Shown one piece after another: positions 10,401-18,198 of a DNA stretch of 46,660 nucleotides. Each line of letters begins with the position of its first letter. Position 1 is the stretch's first letter. The translations under genes were made by a program, and so were the position numbers. The notes beneath the pieces were generated by a model. The model ran no database searches and had not been told where the DNA came from. It saw nothing but the letters and a program-made list of their open reading frames with translations. Source of the stretch: Rubrivivax sp. (GTDB taxonomy: Bacteria; Pseudomonadota; Gammaproteobacteria; Burkholderiales; Burkholderiaceae_C); assembly GCA_004210455.1 (NCBI GenBank), contig SEFA01000049.1:1-46660 (forward strand), given 5' to 3'.

Positions 10401-11640
10401 GGCCGCCGCCGGCGAAGCCGAGTCCGACAACGCCATCGCCAGCAACAACCGCGCGATCGCCGGCGAGTTGCGCAAGGCCGGGCTCAAGCCCGCTCAAGCG
10501 CAGGCCCTGGCGCAGGCGCGCGTGTTCGGCAACCCGGCCGGCGACTACGGCACCGGCATCGCCGACGCGGTGCAGGACAACGGCCTCAAGGGCAAGGACG
10601 GCAAGACCGACCCACGACTCGGTCAGCTGTTCCTGTCCACGATGAGCCAGCCCTACGTCGACGGCGAGCCGCTCAGCGTGCCGCCGGCACAGGCGCAGCA
10701 GGCGCTCGGCGCGCACCTGCGCCACACCGACGCGGCGCTGATGTCGCGCAGCAGCCATCTCTACGCGATGGTCAGCAGCGACGACCCGTTCCAGTACCTC
10801 GGCGGCATGGCCGCAGCGGCCAAGGTCGCGGGCGGCACGAAGGACATCGCGCTGCACGTGAGCCAGCTGCAGGACGCGACCGAGCAGCACACCGAAACCG
10901 CCGCGCAGGCGATCGCGCTGGAGATGCAGACCCGCTACCTGCACCCCGGCTGGCTGAAGGCGCAGCAGGCGGAGGGCTGGTCCGGCGCGCTGCAGGTGCT
11001 CAAGGCGGTGCAGTACAGCTTCGGCTGGCAGAGCATCGCGCCGGGCACCGTGCGGGCAGACCACTGGCAGAGCTTCTACGACGTGCTGGTCAAGGACAAG
11101 CACAAGCTCGGCGTGCCGGAGTGGCTCAAGCAGAACCCGCAGGCGTATGCGCAGGCGCTGGAGCGGCTGGTGCAGGCCGACCGCATGGGCTACTGGAAGC
11201 CGGACGCGCAGACGAAGCAGGAGATCGCCTCGCTGTACCGCGACCTGACGAAGGCGGCGCCGTTGAACAACGAGCTGGCGGCGGTGCGTCGCTGGACGGC
11301 GGATCAGCTGCCGCAGGATGTACCGGCGGTGCAACCGGTCTCGCCCGCGGCGCCGCAGCCCGCGGACAAGGCGCAGAAGCCGCCGGAACGACGCGCGCAG
11401 CCGGCAGCGCCGTCGGTGCCCACCGTGCGCGGCCTCGCGCTGCAACGCGTGCCGGAACCGACTAAGCCCAAGCCGGCCGAGCCGACGGCGCAACGCCTCG
11501 AACAGGCGCTCGCCTGGGTCGCGATGGCGCTGCTGATGTGCGCCGGCGCGATCTGGCAATCGCGTCGAGCGAACCCGCCGCATCGAGCGGGTCTGACGCT
11601 CCATAACGACAACAACTTGATTCCCCAGGGAACCGCATGA
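7402..11640 (+). CDS. CobN-like chelatase-family protein with signal peptide and C-terminal membrane anchor
   Basis: The 1412-residue product belongs to the CobN/BchH large chelatase subunit family: VAFVYNYPPGGSNFGASFLNVPRSL, IIHFGTHGTQEWAPGK (His559, His563, Glu567), GNPAGDYGTGIADAV and SSDDPFQYLGGM are CobN signatures. Unlike cytosolic CobN it begins with a signal peptide (about residues 1-26, ending VASAA). It ends with a Pro/Ala/Lys-rich linker (about 1310-1365, including PEPTKPKPAEPT) and a hydrophobic helix, AWVAMALLMCAGAIW, before a basic tail. The bulk should therefore lie in the periplasm, tethered to the inner membrane. An Ala-rich low-complexity segment (about 775-815) interrupts the family alignment. 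No CobS/CobT or ChlD/I partner is nearby. It may insert or remove a metal, or handle tetrapyrroles entering by the adjacent receptor; HmuS-like haem dechelation and corrinoid or cobalt handling are both open. Confidence 0.85.
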   Translation: MRIASLLARGLTVAALVLCAPLVASAAETANAGRATKASKAEHAASRVLFLSVDITPAAKHALLEREGKALGFDVKQIEYPLRGAPVDKDTALDRALRDADLVWIDVPHPTAEARLHQIVDAALQRAALPAQRVLWIPAGEPAASDRSLRGYLQAGGPVNTRAAFAVARAQLDGKTAPDPGPPQLIPQRGIHYPGAPRLFVDAAEFRAWAAQQGLRGEPVAILLHRYHFVQGNTAWLDRWLAMFRQQGLLAYAAFSGQLSDKPLSELLERDGQVQARVIVNHSLLPQGATLQPTFERWGIPVLQTQPYRQDEASVWEGSETGLAQADIPFYFAQPEAAGLIDPVVVVAHPKRGEPELIERQAASVAGKAARWVALQTKANADKRLVAFVYNYPPGGSNFGASFLNVPRSLARVSTGLKDAGYGVTPMVEADWISGLKPMLSAYYPGTDLQALLDADEAEALPLARYTAWFDALPKAVRDPIVARWGSPASSRYVLRVRGEPVFVIPRLKLGALTVLPQPPREETLRNGQDPFMHRSKTPLSHHYLATYLWARQADAIIHFGTHGTQEWAPGKIRGPDVMDPVWLPLGDTPVIYPYIVDNLGEALTAKRRGRALMVSHRTPSFAPAGFNAQMAHMHELMHEWETVDPGPTRQGLERQMVQQFVEHNLHRDLGWTAEQITENFSGYLELLHPYLDRLAQSSQPKGLAVFGVVPDEDQRRGSILQLLRVPLIEALGEDIDEAFLINHEGVATARPARWLDLALKDAEAASHLDLRPSACIAAGTAAAASAASAVAAELKHAASAPGAASSAPMVTCGDGFVPNRAARKPIDQAALYQLALRAQEMATRLSTEGEMPGLLRALDGRFIPAAYGGDLLRNPESLPTGRNLTGLDPNRLPTKQAFEAAQALFKRWYEEQAQAGTAPQRLALSLWAGETLRHQGIMEAQALVALGATPVWDATGRPTSIKLLSPKELGRPRVDVLLSITGSYRDQFPALMKLIDQAVAAAGEAESDNAIASNNRAIAGELRKAGLKPAQAQALAQARVFGNPAGDYGTGIADAVQDNGLKGKDGKTDPRLGQLFLSTMSQPYVDGEPLSVPPAQAQQALGAHLRHTDAALMSRSSHLYAMVSSDDPFQYLGGMAAAAKVAGGTKDIALHVSQLQDATEQHTETAAQAIALEMQTRYLHPGWLKAQQAEGWSGALQVLKAVQYSFGWQSIAPGTVRADHWQSFYDVLVKDKHKLGVPEWLKQNPQAYAQALERLVQADRMGYWKPDAQTKQEIASLYRDLTKAAPLNNELAAVRRWTADQLPQDVPAVQPVSPAAPQPADKAQKPPERRAQPAAPSVPTVRGLALQRVPEPTKPKPAEPTAQRLEQALAWVAMALLMCAGAIWQSRRANPPHRAGLTLHNDNNLIPQGTA

Positions 11641-13781
11641 ACTCGAAGAACAGCAGGCCCATGGCGTTGACCGCCATCGCCAGCGCGATGGCCCTGGCCG
11701 CCTGCGCCGCTCAGGCGCAGAGCGCGCCGCAGGCGACCGCTCCGAACGCAGCCGCCGATGCCACGACCTCGCGCACGCTCGACACCGTCCGCATCAGCAG
11801 CCGCGCGCAGCTCGGCGAAGCGGAGAGCGCCTCCGAGGGCGAGGTCGGCGTCGAGCGCCTTGCGCTGCGCCCGCTGCTGCGTCCGGCCGAGCTGCTGGAA
11901 GCGATGCCCGGCATGACCGTCACGCAGCACAGCGGCGACGGCAAGGCCAACCAGTATTTCCTCCGCGGCTACAACCTCGACCACGGCAGCGACTTCGCGA
12001 CCTTCGTGCTGGGCATGCCGGTGAACATGGCCAGCCACGCGCACGGCCAGGGCTACATGGACCTGAACTTCCTGATCCCGGAGCTGGTCGACAGCCTGCG
12101 CTACCGCAAGGGCGCGTTCAACGCGGAGGACGGCGACTTCGCGACGACCGGCGCTTCGCGCATCGGCTACATGAGCGACATCGACCGCCCCTTCGCGCAG
12201 GCGACGGCGGGACCGTACGGCTATCGGCGCGCGCTGGCGGCGGGCAGCACGAAGGTCGGCGGCGGCTGGTCGATGCTGGGCGCGGTCGAGGGCAGCGTCT
12301 ATGACGGTCCGTGGGATCAGGCCGAGGACCTGCATCGCCGCAACGCGGTGGTGCGTCTGACGCGCGGCGACGAGCGCAACGGCGCGCACGTCGATCTGCT
12401 GAGCTACAGCGCCGCGTGGCGAGCCAGCGAGCACGTGCCCGAGCGCGCCATGGCCAGCGGCGAGATCGGCCGCTACGGCACGTTGATCGCCAACGACGGC
12501 GGGCGCACGCATCGCCACAGCCTGAGCGGCGGCTTCGCCTACAACCAGGGCAGCGGGCAGTGGACGGCCGATGCGTGGGTGGTGGACTACGCGTTGAACC
12601 TGTTCTCCGCGCCGTCGGGGTTCATCAACGGTCCCGATGGAGACCAGCATGAGCAGGCCGATCACCGCAAGCTGTGGGGCGGTTCGCTGAAGCATCAACT
12701 GCCGGCCGCCTGGCTGCCGGCGAATCAGCAGGTGACCTGGGGCCTGCAGTGGCGGCACGACAAGATCGGCACGCTGGGGCTGTACGACACCGTCGACCGC
12801 GTGCGCACGCACACCGTGCGCGAGGACCGCGTCAGCCAGGACAGCGTCGGCGGCTTCGTCGAGCTGGGCAGCCGGTGGACGGACTGGCTGCGCAGCACCG
12901 TCGGCGCGCGCTGGGACACGATGCGGGCCACCGTCACGCCGACGGACGGCGAGTTCAACATGGACAACGGCGGCAAGGCGAGCCGGTCGCAGTTCAGCCC
13001 GAAGCTGGGGCTGATCGCACGCGTCGCGGCGGACACCGAGGTCTACCTGCACTGGGCACGGGCGTTCCGCTCGAACGATGCGCGCGGCGCGACGTCGACG
13101 ATGAATCCCGCCGACGGCAGCGACGTGGACCGTCTGCCGCTGCTGGCGCGAACGAAGAGTACCGAGCTGGGTGTGCGCACCAGGCCCGCAAAGGGATGGA
13201 CCACCAGCCTGGCGTTGTGGCAGGCCAACCTGGCGTCGGAGCTGGTGTTCGTCGGCGACGAGGGCGTGACCGAGGCGCGCGGCGCGTCCAAGCGTCTGGG
13301 GCTGGAATGGTCCAACGACGTGCAGGTCGGCCGCGACTGGCTGATCGATGCGGACGTGGCGTGGTCCAGGGCGCGGTTCGTCGAGGCGACGGACACTGAG
13401 TTCGGCAGCGGCAGGCGCGTCCCCAACGCAGTGCCGTGGTCGGCGTCGATGTCGGCCAACTGGGCACCGCCGGGGCCGTGGTCGAGCGGGTTCAAGCTGC
13501 GCTACCTCGGCGCGTATGCGCTGGAGGAGACCGGCACGCAGAAGTCCAAGGCGGTGTTCACCGCCAACTGGCGTCTGGGTTATCAGCTCAGCGACCGCTG
13601 GCAGCTCGGGCTGGATGTGCTGAACCTCTTCGACACCAAGGCCAACGACATCGAGTACTGGGGCGCCGCCTGCACGCGCGCCGAAGGCGCGGGCTGCAAC
13701 AACGGCGAAGGCATCAACGGGCGGCTCGTGCATCCGATGGAGCCGCGCACCTTCCGACTCAGCCTGCGCGCGCGGATCTGA
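11637..13781 (+). CDS. TonB-dependent receptor coupled to the CobN-like gene
   Basis: A 714-residue outer-membrane receptor. A signal peptide (about residues 1-28, ending AAQAQS) precedes a TonB-box-like DTVRISS segment at 49-55. The plug carries QYFLRGYNLDHGSDFATFVLGMPVNM and a notable SHAHGQGYMDLNFL (His134, His136, with His116 nearby), then PELVDSLRYRKGAFNAEDGDFATTGA. A barrel of about 550 residues ends in the C-terminal strand PRTFRLSLRARI. It is distinct from the BtuB-like receptor at the window start. The subfamily with the NLDHG...HAHGQGY plug is one I recognise as TonB-dependent but with no assigned substrate. The start overlaps the CobN-like stop (ATGA), so the two are translationally coupled and should share a substrate. 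Confidence 0.87.
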   Translation: MNSKNSRPMALTAIASAMALAACAAQAQSAPQATAPNAAADATTSRTLDTVRISSRAQLGEAESASEGEVGVERLALRPLLRPAELLEAMPGMTVTQHSGDGKANQYFLRGYNLDHGSDFATFVLGMPVNMASHAHGQGYMDLNFLIPELVDSLRYRKGAFNAEDGDFATTGASRIGYMSDIDRPFAQATAGPYGYRRALAAGSTKVGGGWSMLGAVEGSVYDGPWDQAEDLHRRNAVVRLTRGDERNGAHVDLLSYSAAWRASEHVPERAMASGEIGRYGTLIANDGGRTHRHSLSGGFAYNQGSGQWTADAWVVDYALNLFSAPSGFINGPDGDQHEQADHRKLWGGSLKHQLPAAWLPANQQVTWGLQWRHDKIGTLGLYDTVDRVRTHTVREDRVSQDSVGGFVELGSRWTDWLRSTVGARWDTMRATVTPTDGEFNMDNGGKASRSQFSPKLGLIARVAADTEVYLHWARAFRSNDARGATSTMNPADGSDVDRLPLLARTKSTELGVRTRPAKGWTTSLALWQANLASELVFVGDEGVTEARGASKRLGLEWSNDVQVGRDWLIDADVAWSRARFVEATDTEFGSGRRVPNAVPWSASMSANWAPPGPWSSGFKLRYLGAYALEETGTQKSKAVFTANWRLGYQLSDRWQLGLDVLNLFDTKANDIEYWGAACTRAEGAGCNNGEGINGRLVHPMEPRTFRLSLRARI

Positions 13782-13822
13782 AGAAGGTTCCGTACTGCCA
13801 CCGCCGCTGACCCTCACCCCTG

Positions 13823-13847
13823 CCCTCTCCCCGCGAGCGGGAGAGGG
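13823..13847. terminator. Inverted repeat between receptor and cobO
   Basis: CCCTCTCCC at 13823-13831 pairs with GGGAGAGGG at 13839-13847 around a 7-base loop, in the 95-bp gap after the receptor gene. There is no T-run, so it may be a dispersed GC-rich repeat of the type often seen between genes in high-GC proteobacteria, an attenuating hairpin, or both. The purine tract GGGAGAGGGAGAGGGAGC after it ends about 20 bases before the cobO ATG. Confidence 0.45.
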
Positions 13848-13876
13848 AGAGGGAGCAAGACCTCTGGAGCATCGAC

Positions 13877-14446
13877 ATGGAAATCGAACAACCGCCCGTC
13901 GACCGCGTGCGCATCATTCCCGACGGCGAACGCCGCGGGCTCGTGATCGTCCACACCGGCAACGGCAAGGGCAAGAGCACCGCCGCTTTCGGGCTGGCGC
14001 TGCGCGCGCACGGGCGCGGCAAGCGCGTCCACATCTACCAGTTCATGAAGGTGCCCAGCGCCCGCTTCGGCGAGCACCGCCTCTTCGAGCAGATCGGCGT
14101 GCCGATCGAAGGACTCGGCGACGGGTTCTCGTGGAAGAGCAAGGACCTGGAGCACTCCGCGCAGCTCGCGCGCGACGGCTGGGAGCGCGCGAAGGCGACG
14201 ATCCTCGGCGGCGAGCACTTCCTCGTCGTGCTCGACGAGATCATGTATCCGCTGCGCTACGGCTGGCTGCCGCTGGAGCCGGTATTGGAGACGCTGCGCG
14301 TGCGCCCCGCGCCTGTGCATGTCTGTCTGACCGGGCGCAACGCGCCGCAGGAATTGATGGATCTGGCAGACACGGTGACAGAAATGACGATGATCAAGCA
14401 CCACTTCAAGGCAGGTGTGCCGGCGCAACGCGGAATTGAGGATTGA
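13877..14446 (+). CDS. cobO: Cob(I)alamin / corrinoid adenosyltransferase (CobO/BtuR type)
   Basis: Transfers the 5'-deoxyadenosyl group of ATP to the cobalt of reduced corrinoids in the cytosol. The 189-residue product has the CobA/CobO P-loop GNGKGKSTAAFGLALRA (about residues 33-49), a FMK..S.R.GE segment, VVLDEIMYPLRYGWL (Walker B-like) and the family ending TGRNAPQELMDLADTVTEMTMIKHHFKAG..AQRGIE. Length and ending are typical. It follows the receptor gene after a 95-bp gap with a hairpin, so it may be partly uncoupled from the CobN-like block. Confidence 0.95.
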   Translation: MEIEQPPVDRVRIIPDGERRGLVIVHTGNGKGKSTAAFGLALRAHGRGKRVHIYQFMKVPSARFGEHRLFEQIGVPIEGLGDGFSWKSKDLEHSAQLARDGWERAKATILGGEHFLVVLDEIMYPLRYGWLPLEPVLETLRVRPAPVHVCLTGRNAPQELMDLADTVTEMTMIKHHFKAGVPAQRGIED

Positions 14447-14528
14447 CTTCTCTCCGGGCGCCCTCTGACGGCTAAGCTGCGCGCCAGTTTTCACCGACGC
14501 CCCCTGACTGTCTCCCGACGCCCGTCCC

Positions 14529-15494
14529 ATGAGTCCGATGTCCTGGCTGCCCGCCTTCGCGATCCCGCTCGCGCTGCTGATCGACCGCTGCTTCGGCGAG
14601 CCGCCGGCCGCCGTGCATCCGGTCGTCGGCATGGGGCGCTTCCTCGGGCTCTTCGGCGACCGCCTGTGCGGAATGTCGGCGAAGGCCGCGTTCATCGGCG
14701 GCGCGTTCGCATGGACCGTGGGCATCACGCTTTCCGCCCTCGCCGCCTGGGCCGTCGAGCATGCCGTCATCGCCGGGCTCGAACCGTGGTTCGGCGGCTG
14801 GCGGCTCGCGGTCGCGGCCTTGCTGCTGGGACTCGCGCTGAAGCCGATGCTCGCGTGGCGCATGCTGCGCGACGAGGTCGCCGCCGTCGAGACCGCGCTG
14901 TCGCGCTCGCTCGACGCGGGCCGCGCGCAGCTGTCCCGCCTGGTCAGCCGCGACACGACGCAGCTCTCCGCGCTCGAGGTCCGCGAAACCGCGATCGAGA
15001 CGCTCGCCGAGAACCTCAACGACTCCGTCATCGCCCCGCTGTTCTGGTTCATGGTCGCCGGACTGCCCGGCGCGGCGGTCTACCGCTTCGCCAACACCGC
15101 CGACGCGATGTGGGGCTATCGCGGTCGCTGGGAATGGGCCGGCAAATGGGCCGCGCGCGCCGACGACGCGCTGTCGTGGATCCCCGCGCGACTGACCGGG
15201 CTGGCGCTCGTGGCGCTGCGGCCGGCGCTGCTCGCGCCGCTGCGGCGCGAAGCGGCGCGCACGCCCTCGCCCAACGGCGGCTGGCCGATGGGCGCGATGG
15301 CGCTGCGGCTCGGCCGCGCCTTGAGCAAGCCCGGCCACTACCGGCTCAACCCGGCCGGCAGCGAGGTCGTCGCCGAAGACATGGCCCACGCGCAGCACCT
15401 CGCCGCAGGCGCGATGCTGGCCCTCGCCGCCCTGCTGGCGCTGGGCGCCGCGGCGCTGCGCGGCGGCTTCGCCGTCGTGAGGAGCGCGCTGTGA
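14529..15494 (+). CDS. cobD: Adenosylcobinamide-phosphate synthase (CobD/CbiB)
   Basis: Membrane enzyme that joins adenosylcobyric acid to (R)-1-amino-2-propanol O-2-phosphate, giving adenosylcobinamide phosphate. The 321-residue protein has several hydrophobic helices and the family motifs LLIDRCFGEPPAAVHPVVGMGR near the start, SRDTTQLSALEVRETAIETLAENLNDSVIAPLFWF near residues 140-175, and NTADAMWGYRG. The start at 14529 follows an 82-bp gap after cobO containing GGCTAAGCT, a possible -10 region. Its stop overlaps the GTG start of cobC. The symbol follows the Pseudomonas CobD (= Salmonella CbiB) convention. Confidence 0.93.
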   Translation: MSPMSWLPAFAIPLALLIDRCFGEPPAAVHPVVGMGRFLGLFGDRLCGMSAKAAFIGGAFAWTVGITLSALAAWAVEHAVIAGLEPWFGGWRLAVAALLLGLALKPMLAWRMLRDEVAAVETALSRSLDAGRAQLSRLVSRDTTQLSALEVRETAIETLAENLNDSVIAPLFWFMVAGLPGAAVYRFANTADAMWGYRGRWEWAGKWAARADDALSWIPARLTGLALVALRPALLAPLRREAARTPSPNGGWPMGAMALRLGRALSKPGHYRLNPAGSEVVAEDMAHAQHLAAGAMLALAALLALGAAALRGGFAVVRSAL

Positions 15495-16666
15495 CCCGCT
15501 TCCAGTCGATCCCCCACGGCGGCACCGACGCGGGGCCGCCGGTGCGCCACGACTTCTCCACGAATGCCCATCCGCTCGGCCCGCCGCCGGCCGCGCTCGA
15601 CGCGGTGCTGCGCGCCGACCGGCTGCGTTATCCCGACCCGGCCTACGCCGTGCTGCGCGCCCGCCTGGGCGACTGGCACGGCGTCGAGGCCGACCGCGTG
15701 CTGCCGGCCTCTGGCGGATCGGAAGCGATCCGCCGCCTGACGCTCGCCGCGATGCTGTCCGGCGTCACCCGCGTCTGTGTGCCGCAGCCCGGCTTCGGCG
15801 ACTACGCCGCCGCCGCCCACGCGCTCGGGCTGCAGGTGACCGCCTACGACGACGCGTTCCAGCTCGCCGATTCGCTGACGCTGCCTTCGCTCGTCTGGGT
15901 CTGCGATCCCAACAATCCCACCGGCGCGAGCTACGGCCTCGACGAGTGGACGGCCGTGGCGCTCGCGCTCGGCCAGAGCGGCTCGCAGCTGGTCGTCGAC
16001 CAGGCCTACGATGCGCTGCGCCTGTCCGGCGGCTGCGCGCTGCCGCAGGCCATCGCCGACGGCGCCTGGCGGCTCGTCTGCCCCAACAAGGCCTTCGGCC
16101 TGACCGGCGTGCGCGGCGCCTACCTGCTCGGCCCGCGCGACGGCCTCTGGATCGGGCGGGTCGCGGAACTCGCACCGAGCTGGGTGCTGTCCTCCGAGGG
16201 TCAGGCCTTGCTCGAAGCGTGGACCACGCCGTCCGTCCGTGGCGAACTCGAAGCCTCGCTCCCGCTGCTGCGGGAATGGCGGGCGTCGCAGTGGACGCGG
16301 ATGGAAGCCATGGGCTTCGACCAGATCGACGGCGGCACCGCCAACTTCTGGCTGGCCGCGCTGCCGTCCCCGTGGCTCGAAACCCCGGAGCCGCTGCTCG
16401 AAGGCCTGCGCGCGACGGGCATCAAGCTGCGCGACGCCAGCTCCTTCGGTCTGCCGGGCCTGGTGCGCGTGTCGGTGCAATCGCCGGAAGCCGTCGAGGC
16501 GCTGGCCGCGGCGATGCTCACCTTCGGCGGTCACACGCCGCTGCCGTCGCCGCCATCGCGCCACGGCGCGTTCGACACGACACTTCCTTTCGACACGACC
16601 TATCCGTCCGACACGGCGCCGGGCGAGTCCGCCTTCGACGACACGGTGCGGGGAGAGACGCGATGA
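15491..16666 (+). CDS. cobC: L-threonine-phosphate decarboxylase (CobC type, PLP enzyme) with repeat-encoded tail
   Basis: PLP-dependent enzyme of the histidinol-phosphate aminotransferase fold. In cobalamin synthesis it makes the aminopropanol phosphate arm used by CobD. The 391-residue product shows NAHPLGPP, ASGGSEAIRRL, VWVCDPNNPTGASYG, VVDQAYDALR, and the PLP lysine in CPNKAFGLTGVRGAY. I place the start at GTG 15491 because it overlaps the cobD stop and directly precedes the family start. The last roughly 40 residues form a tail encoded by imperfect 18-bp repeats (FDTTLP, FDTTYP, SDTAPG) and are unlikely to be part of the fold. Confidence 0.88.
   Translation: MTRFQSIPHGGTDAGPPVRHDFSTNAHPLGPPPAALDAVLRADRLRYPDPAYAVLRARLGDWHGVEADRVLPASGGSEAIRRLTLAAMLSGVTRVCVPQPGFGDYAAAAHALGLQVTAYDDAFQLADSLTLPSLVWVCDPNNPTGASYGLDEWTAVALALGQSGSQLVVDQAYDALRLSGGCALPQAIADGAWRLVCPNKAFGLTGVRGAYLLGPRDGLWIGRVAELAPSWVLSSEGQALLEAWTTPSVRGELEASLPLLREWRASQWTRMEAMGFDQIDGGTANFWLAALPSPWLETPEPLLEGLRATGIKLRDASSFGLPGLVRVSVQSPEAVEALAAAMLTFGGHTPLPSPPSRHGAFDTTLPFDTTYPSDTAPGESAFDDTVRGETR
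16571..16624 (+). repeat. 18-bp imperfect tandem repeat in the cobC 3' end
   Basis: Three units of 18 bp begin at 16571, 16589 and 16607, sharing (T)TCGACACGAC...CC. They encode FDTTLP, FDTTYP and SDTAPG in the cobC C-terminal tail, just before the ATGA overlap with cobQ. Confidence 0.65.
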
Positions 16667-18198
16667 GCCACCGCGGCAAGGCCGTCATGGTGCTCGGCAC
16701 CACGAGCGGCGCGGGCAAGAGTTTCCTCACGACGGCGCTGTGCCGCTGGTACGCGCGCCGGGGCCTGCGCGTCGCGCCGTACAAGGCGCAGAACATGAGC
16801 AACAACGCGCGCGTCGTGCCGGGTCTCGGCGGCCGCCCGGGCGAGATCGGTTCGGCGCAGTACTTCCAGGCGCTCGCCGCCAACGCGCGGCCCGAGGTGC
16901 GCATGAACCCGGTGCTGCTGAAGCCGGAGAAGGACACCGCCTCGCAGGTCGTCGTGCTCGGCGACGTCGACGAGGCGCTCAGCCGCGCACCCTGGCGCGA
17001 GCGCAGCGAGGCGCTCTGGACCCGCGCGCGCGGCGCGCTGCATGAGCTGCTGGCCGAGAACGACGTCGTCGTCATCGAGGGCGCCGGCTCGCCCGCCGAG
17101 ATCAACCTGCACAGCAGCGACTACGTGAACATGCGCACCGCGCGCGAGGCCGACGCCGCCTGCCTGCTGGTCGCCGACATCGACCGCGGCGGCGCCTTCG
17201 CGCATCTGTACGGCACGCACGCGCTGCTGCCGCCGGACGAACGCGCGCTGATCCGCGGCTTCGTGCTGAACCGCTTCCGCGGCGACGCGGCCCTGCTGTC
17301 GCCGGGGCCGGAGATGCTGCAGCAGATGACCGGCGTGCCCACGCTCGCGACGCTGCCGATGTGGCGCGGGCACGGGCTGCCCGAGGAAGACGGGGTCTTC
17401 GACGACCGCACGACCGGCGGCATCGGCGGTGGCTCCGGCGACGAGGTACGCACGCCGGTGCGCGTCGCCGTGATCGCCTATCCGCGGCTGTCCAACCTGG
17501 ACGAATTCCAGCCGCTGCGCAACCTGCCCGAGGTGCGTCTGAGCTGGGCCCGCACGCCGGCGGAACTGGACGGCGTGGACTGGATCCTCCTGCCCGGCTC
17601 GAAGGCGGTGGCGTCCGACCTCGCCTGGCTGCGCGCGCAACGGCTGGACGTCGCGGTCGCCGCGCACGCCGCCGCCGGCGGCCGCGTGCTGGGCATCTGC
17701 GGCGGCCTGCAGATGCTGGGCGAGGCGCTCGTCGACCCGCACGGAGTCGACGGCAACGCGCCGGGCCTGGGCCTGCTGCCGCTGGTGACGCTCTTCGAGC
17801 GCGAGAAACTGCTGCGCGAGGCCGAGTGCCGCTTCGCGCCGACGCTGGACGCGCCGTGGTCCGCGCTGAACGGCGCGTTCGTGCGCGGCTACGAGATCCA
17901 CCACGGCCGCACGGCGCAGCACCCCGGCCTGCCCGCGGCGCGGCCGGTGCTGTTCGACGGCCTCGGCGAGCCGGTGGGCTGGCAGCACGGCCCGGTGCTC
18001 GGCCATTACCTGCACGGCCTGTTCGAGGACGATCGCGTGCTGGCCGCGCTCTTCGACCGCCCCGCGCGCCCGCTCGACCAGGTGTTCGACGACCTCGCCG
18101 ATTACATCGACCGCCACTTCGCGCCCGGCGTGCTGATGGGCCTGCTGTCGCCCGTTCCCCGTTCCCCTCTCCCTTTGACGTCCGAGAAGTCACCATGA
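16663..18198 (+). CDS. cobQ: Cobyric acid synthase
   Basis: Glutamine- and ATP-dependent enzyme amidating the b, d, e and g positions of adenosylcobyrinic acid a,c-diamide. The 511-residue product has the N-terminal P-loop domain (GTTSGAGKSFLTTALCRW at about residues 12-29, APYKAQNMSNNA, VIEGAGSPAEINL, DYVNM, LVADIDRGGAFA). The C-terminal glutamine amidotransferase domain has the nucleophile in GICGGLQMLG, plus GYEIHHG and GHYLHGLFE. Length matches CobQ/CbiP. Both ends overlap neighbours by ATGA. The C-terminal PVPRSPLPLTSEKSP extends a little beyond the usual family end. Confidence 0.95.
   Translation: MSHRGKAVMVLGTTSGAGKSFLTTALCRWYARRGLRVAPYKAQNMSNNARVVPGLGGRPGEIGSAQYFQALAANARPEVRMNPVLLKPEKDTASQVVVLGDVDEALSRAPWRERSEALWTRARGALHELLAENDVVVIEGAGSPAEINLHSSDYVNMRTAREADAACLLVADIDRGGAFAHLYGTHALLPPDERALIRGFVLNRFRGDAALLSPGPEMLQQMTGVPTLATLPMWRGHGLPEEDGVFDDRTTGGIGGGSGDEVRTPVRVAVIAYPRLSNLDEFQPLRNLPEVRLSWARTPAELDGVDWILLPGSKAVASDLAWLRAQRLDVAVAAHAAAGGRVLGICGGLQMLGEALVDPHGVDGNAPGLGLLPLVTLFEREKLLREAECRFAPTLDAPWSALNGAFVRGYEIHHGRTAQHPGLPAARPVLFDGLGEPVGWQHGPVLGHYLHGLFEDDRVLAALFDRPARPLDQVFDDLADYIDRHFAPGVLMGLLSPVPRSPLPLTSEKSP

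Noticed and set aside
7369-11604. 1411-codon open frame antisense to the CobN-like gene
   Set aside because: It mirrors the sense gene codon for codon in a GC-rich sequence with few stops, is Arg/Leu/Gly-rich, and shows no family motif. The sense strand carries clear CobN signatures.
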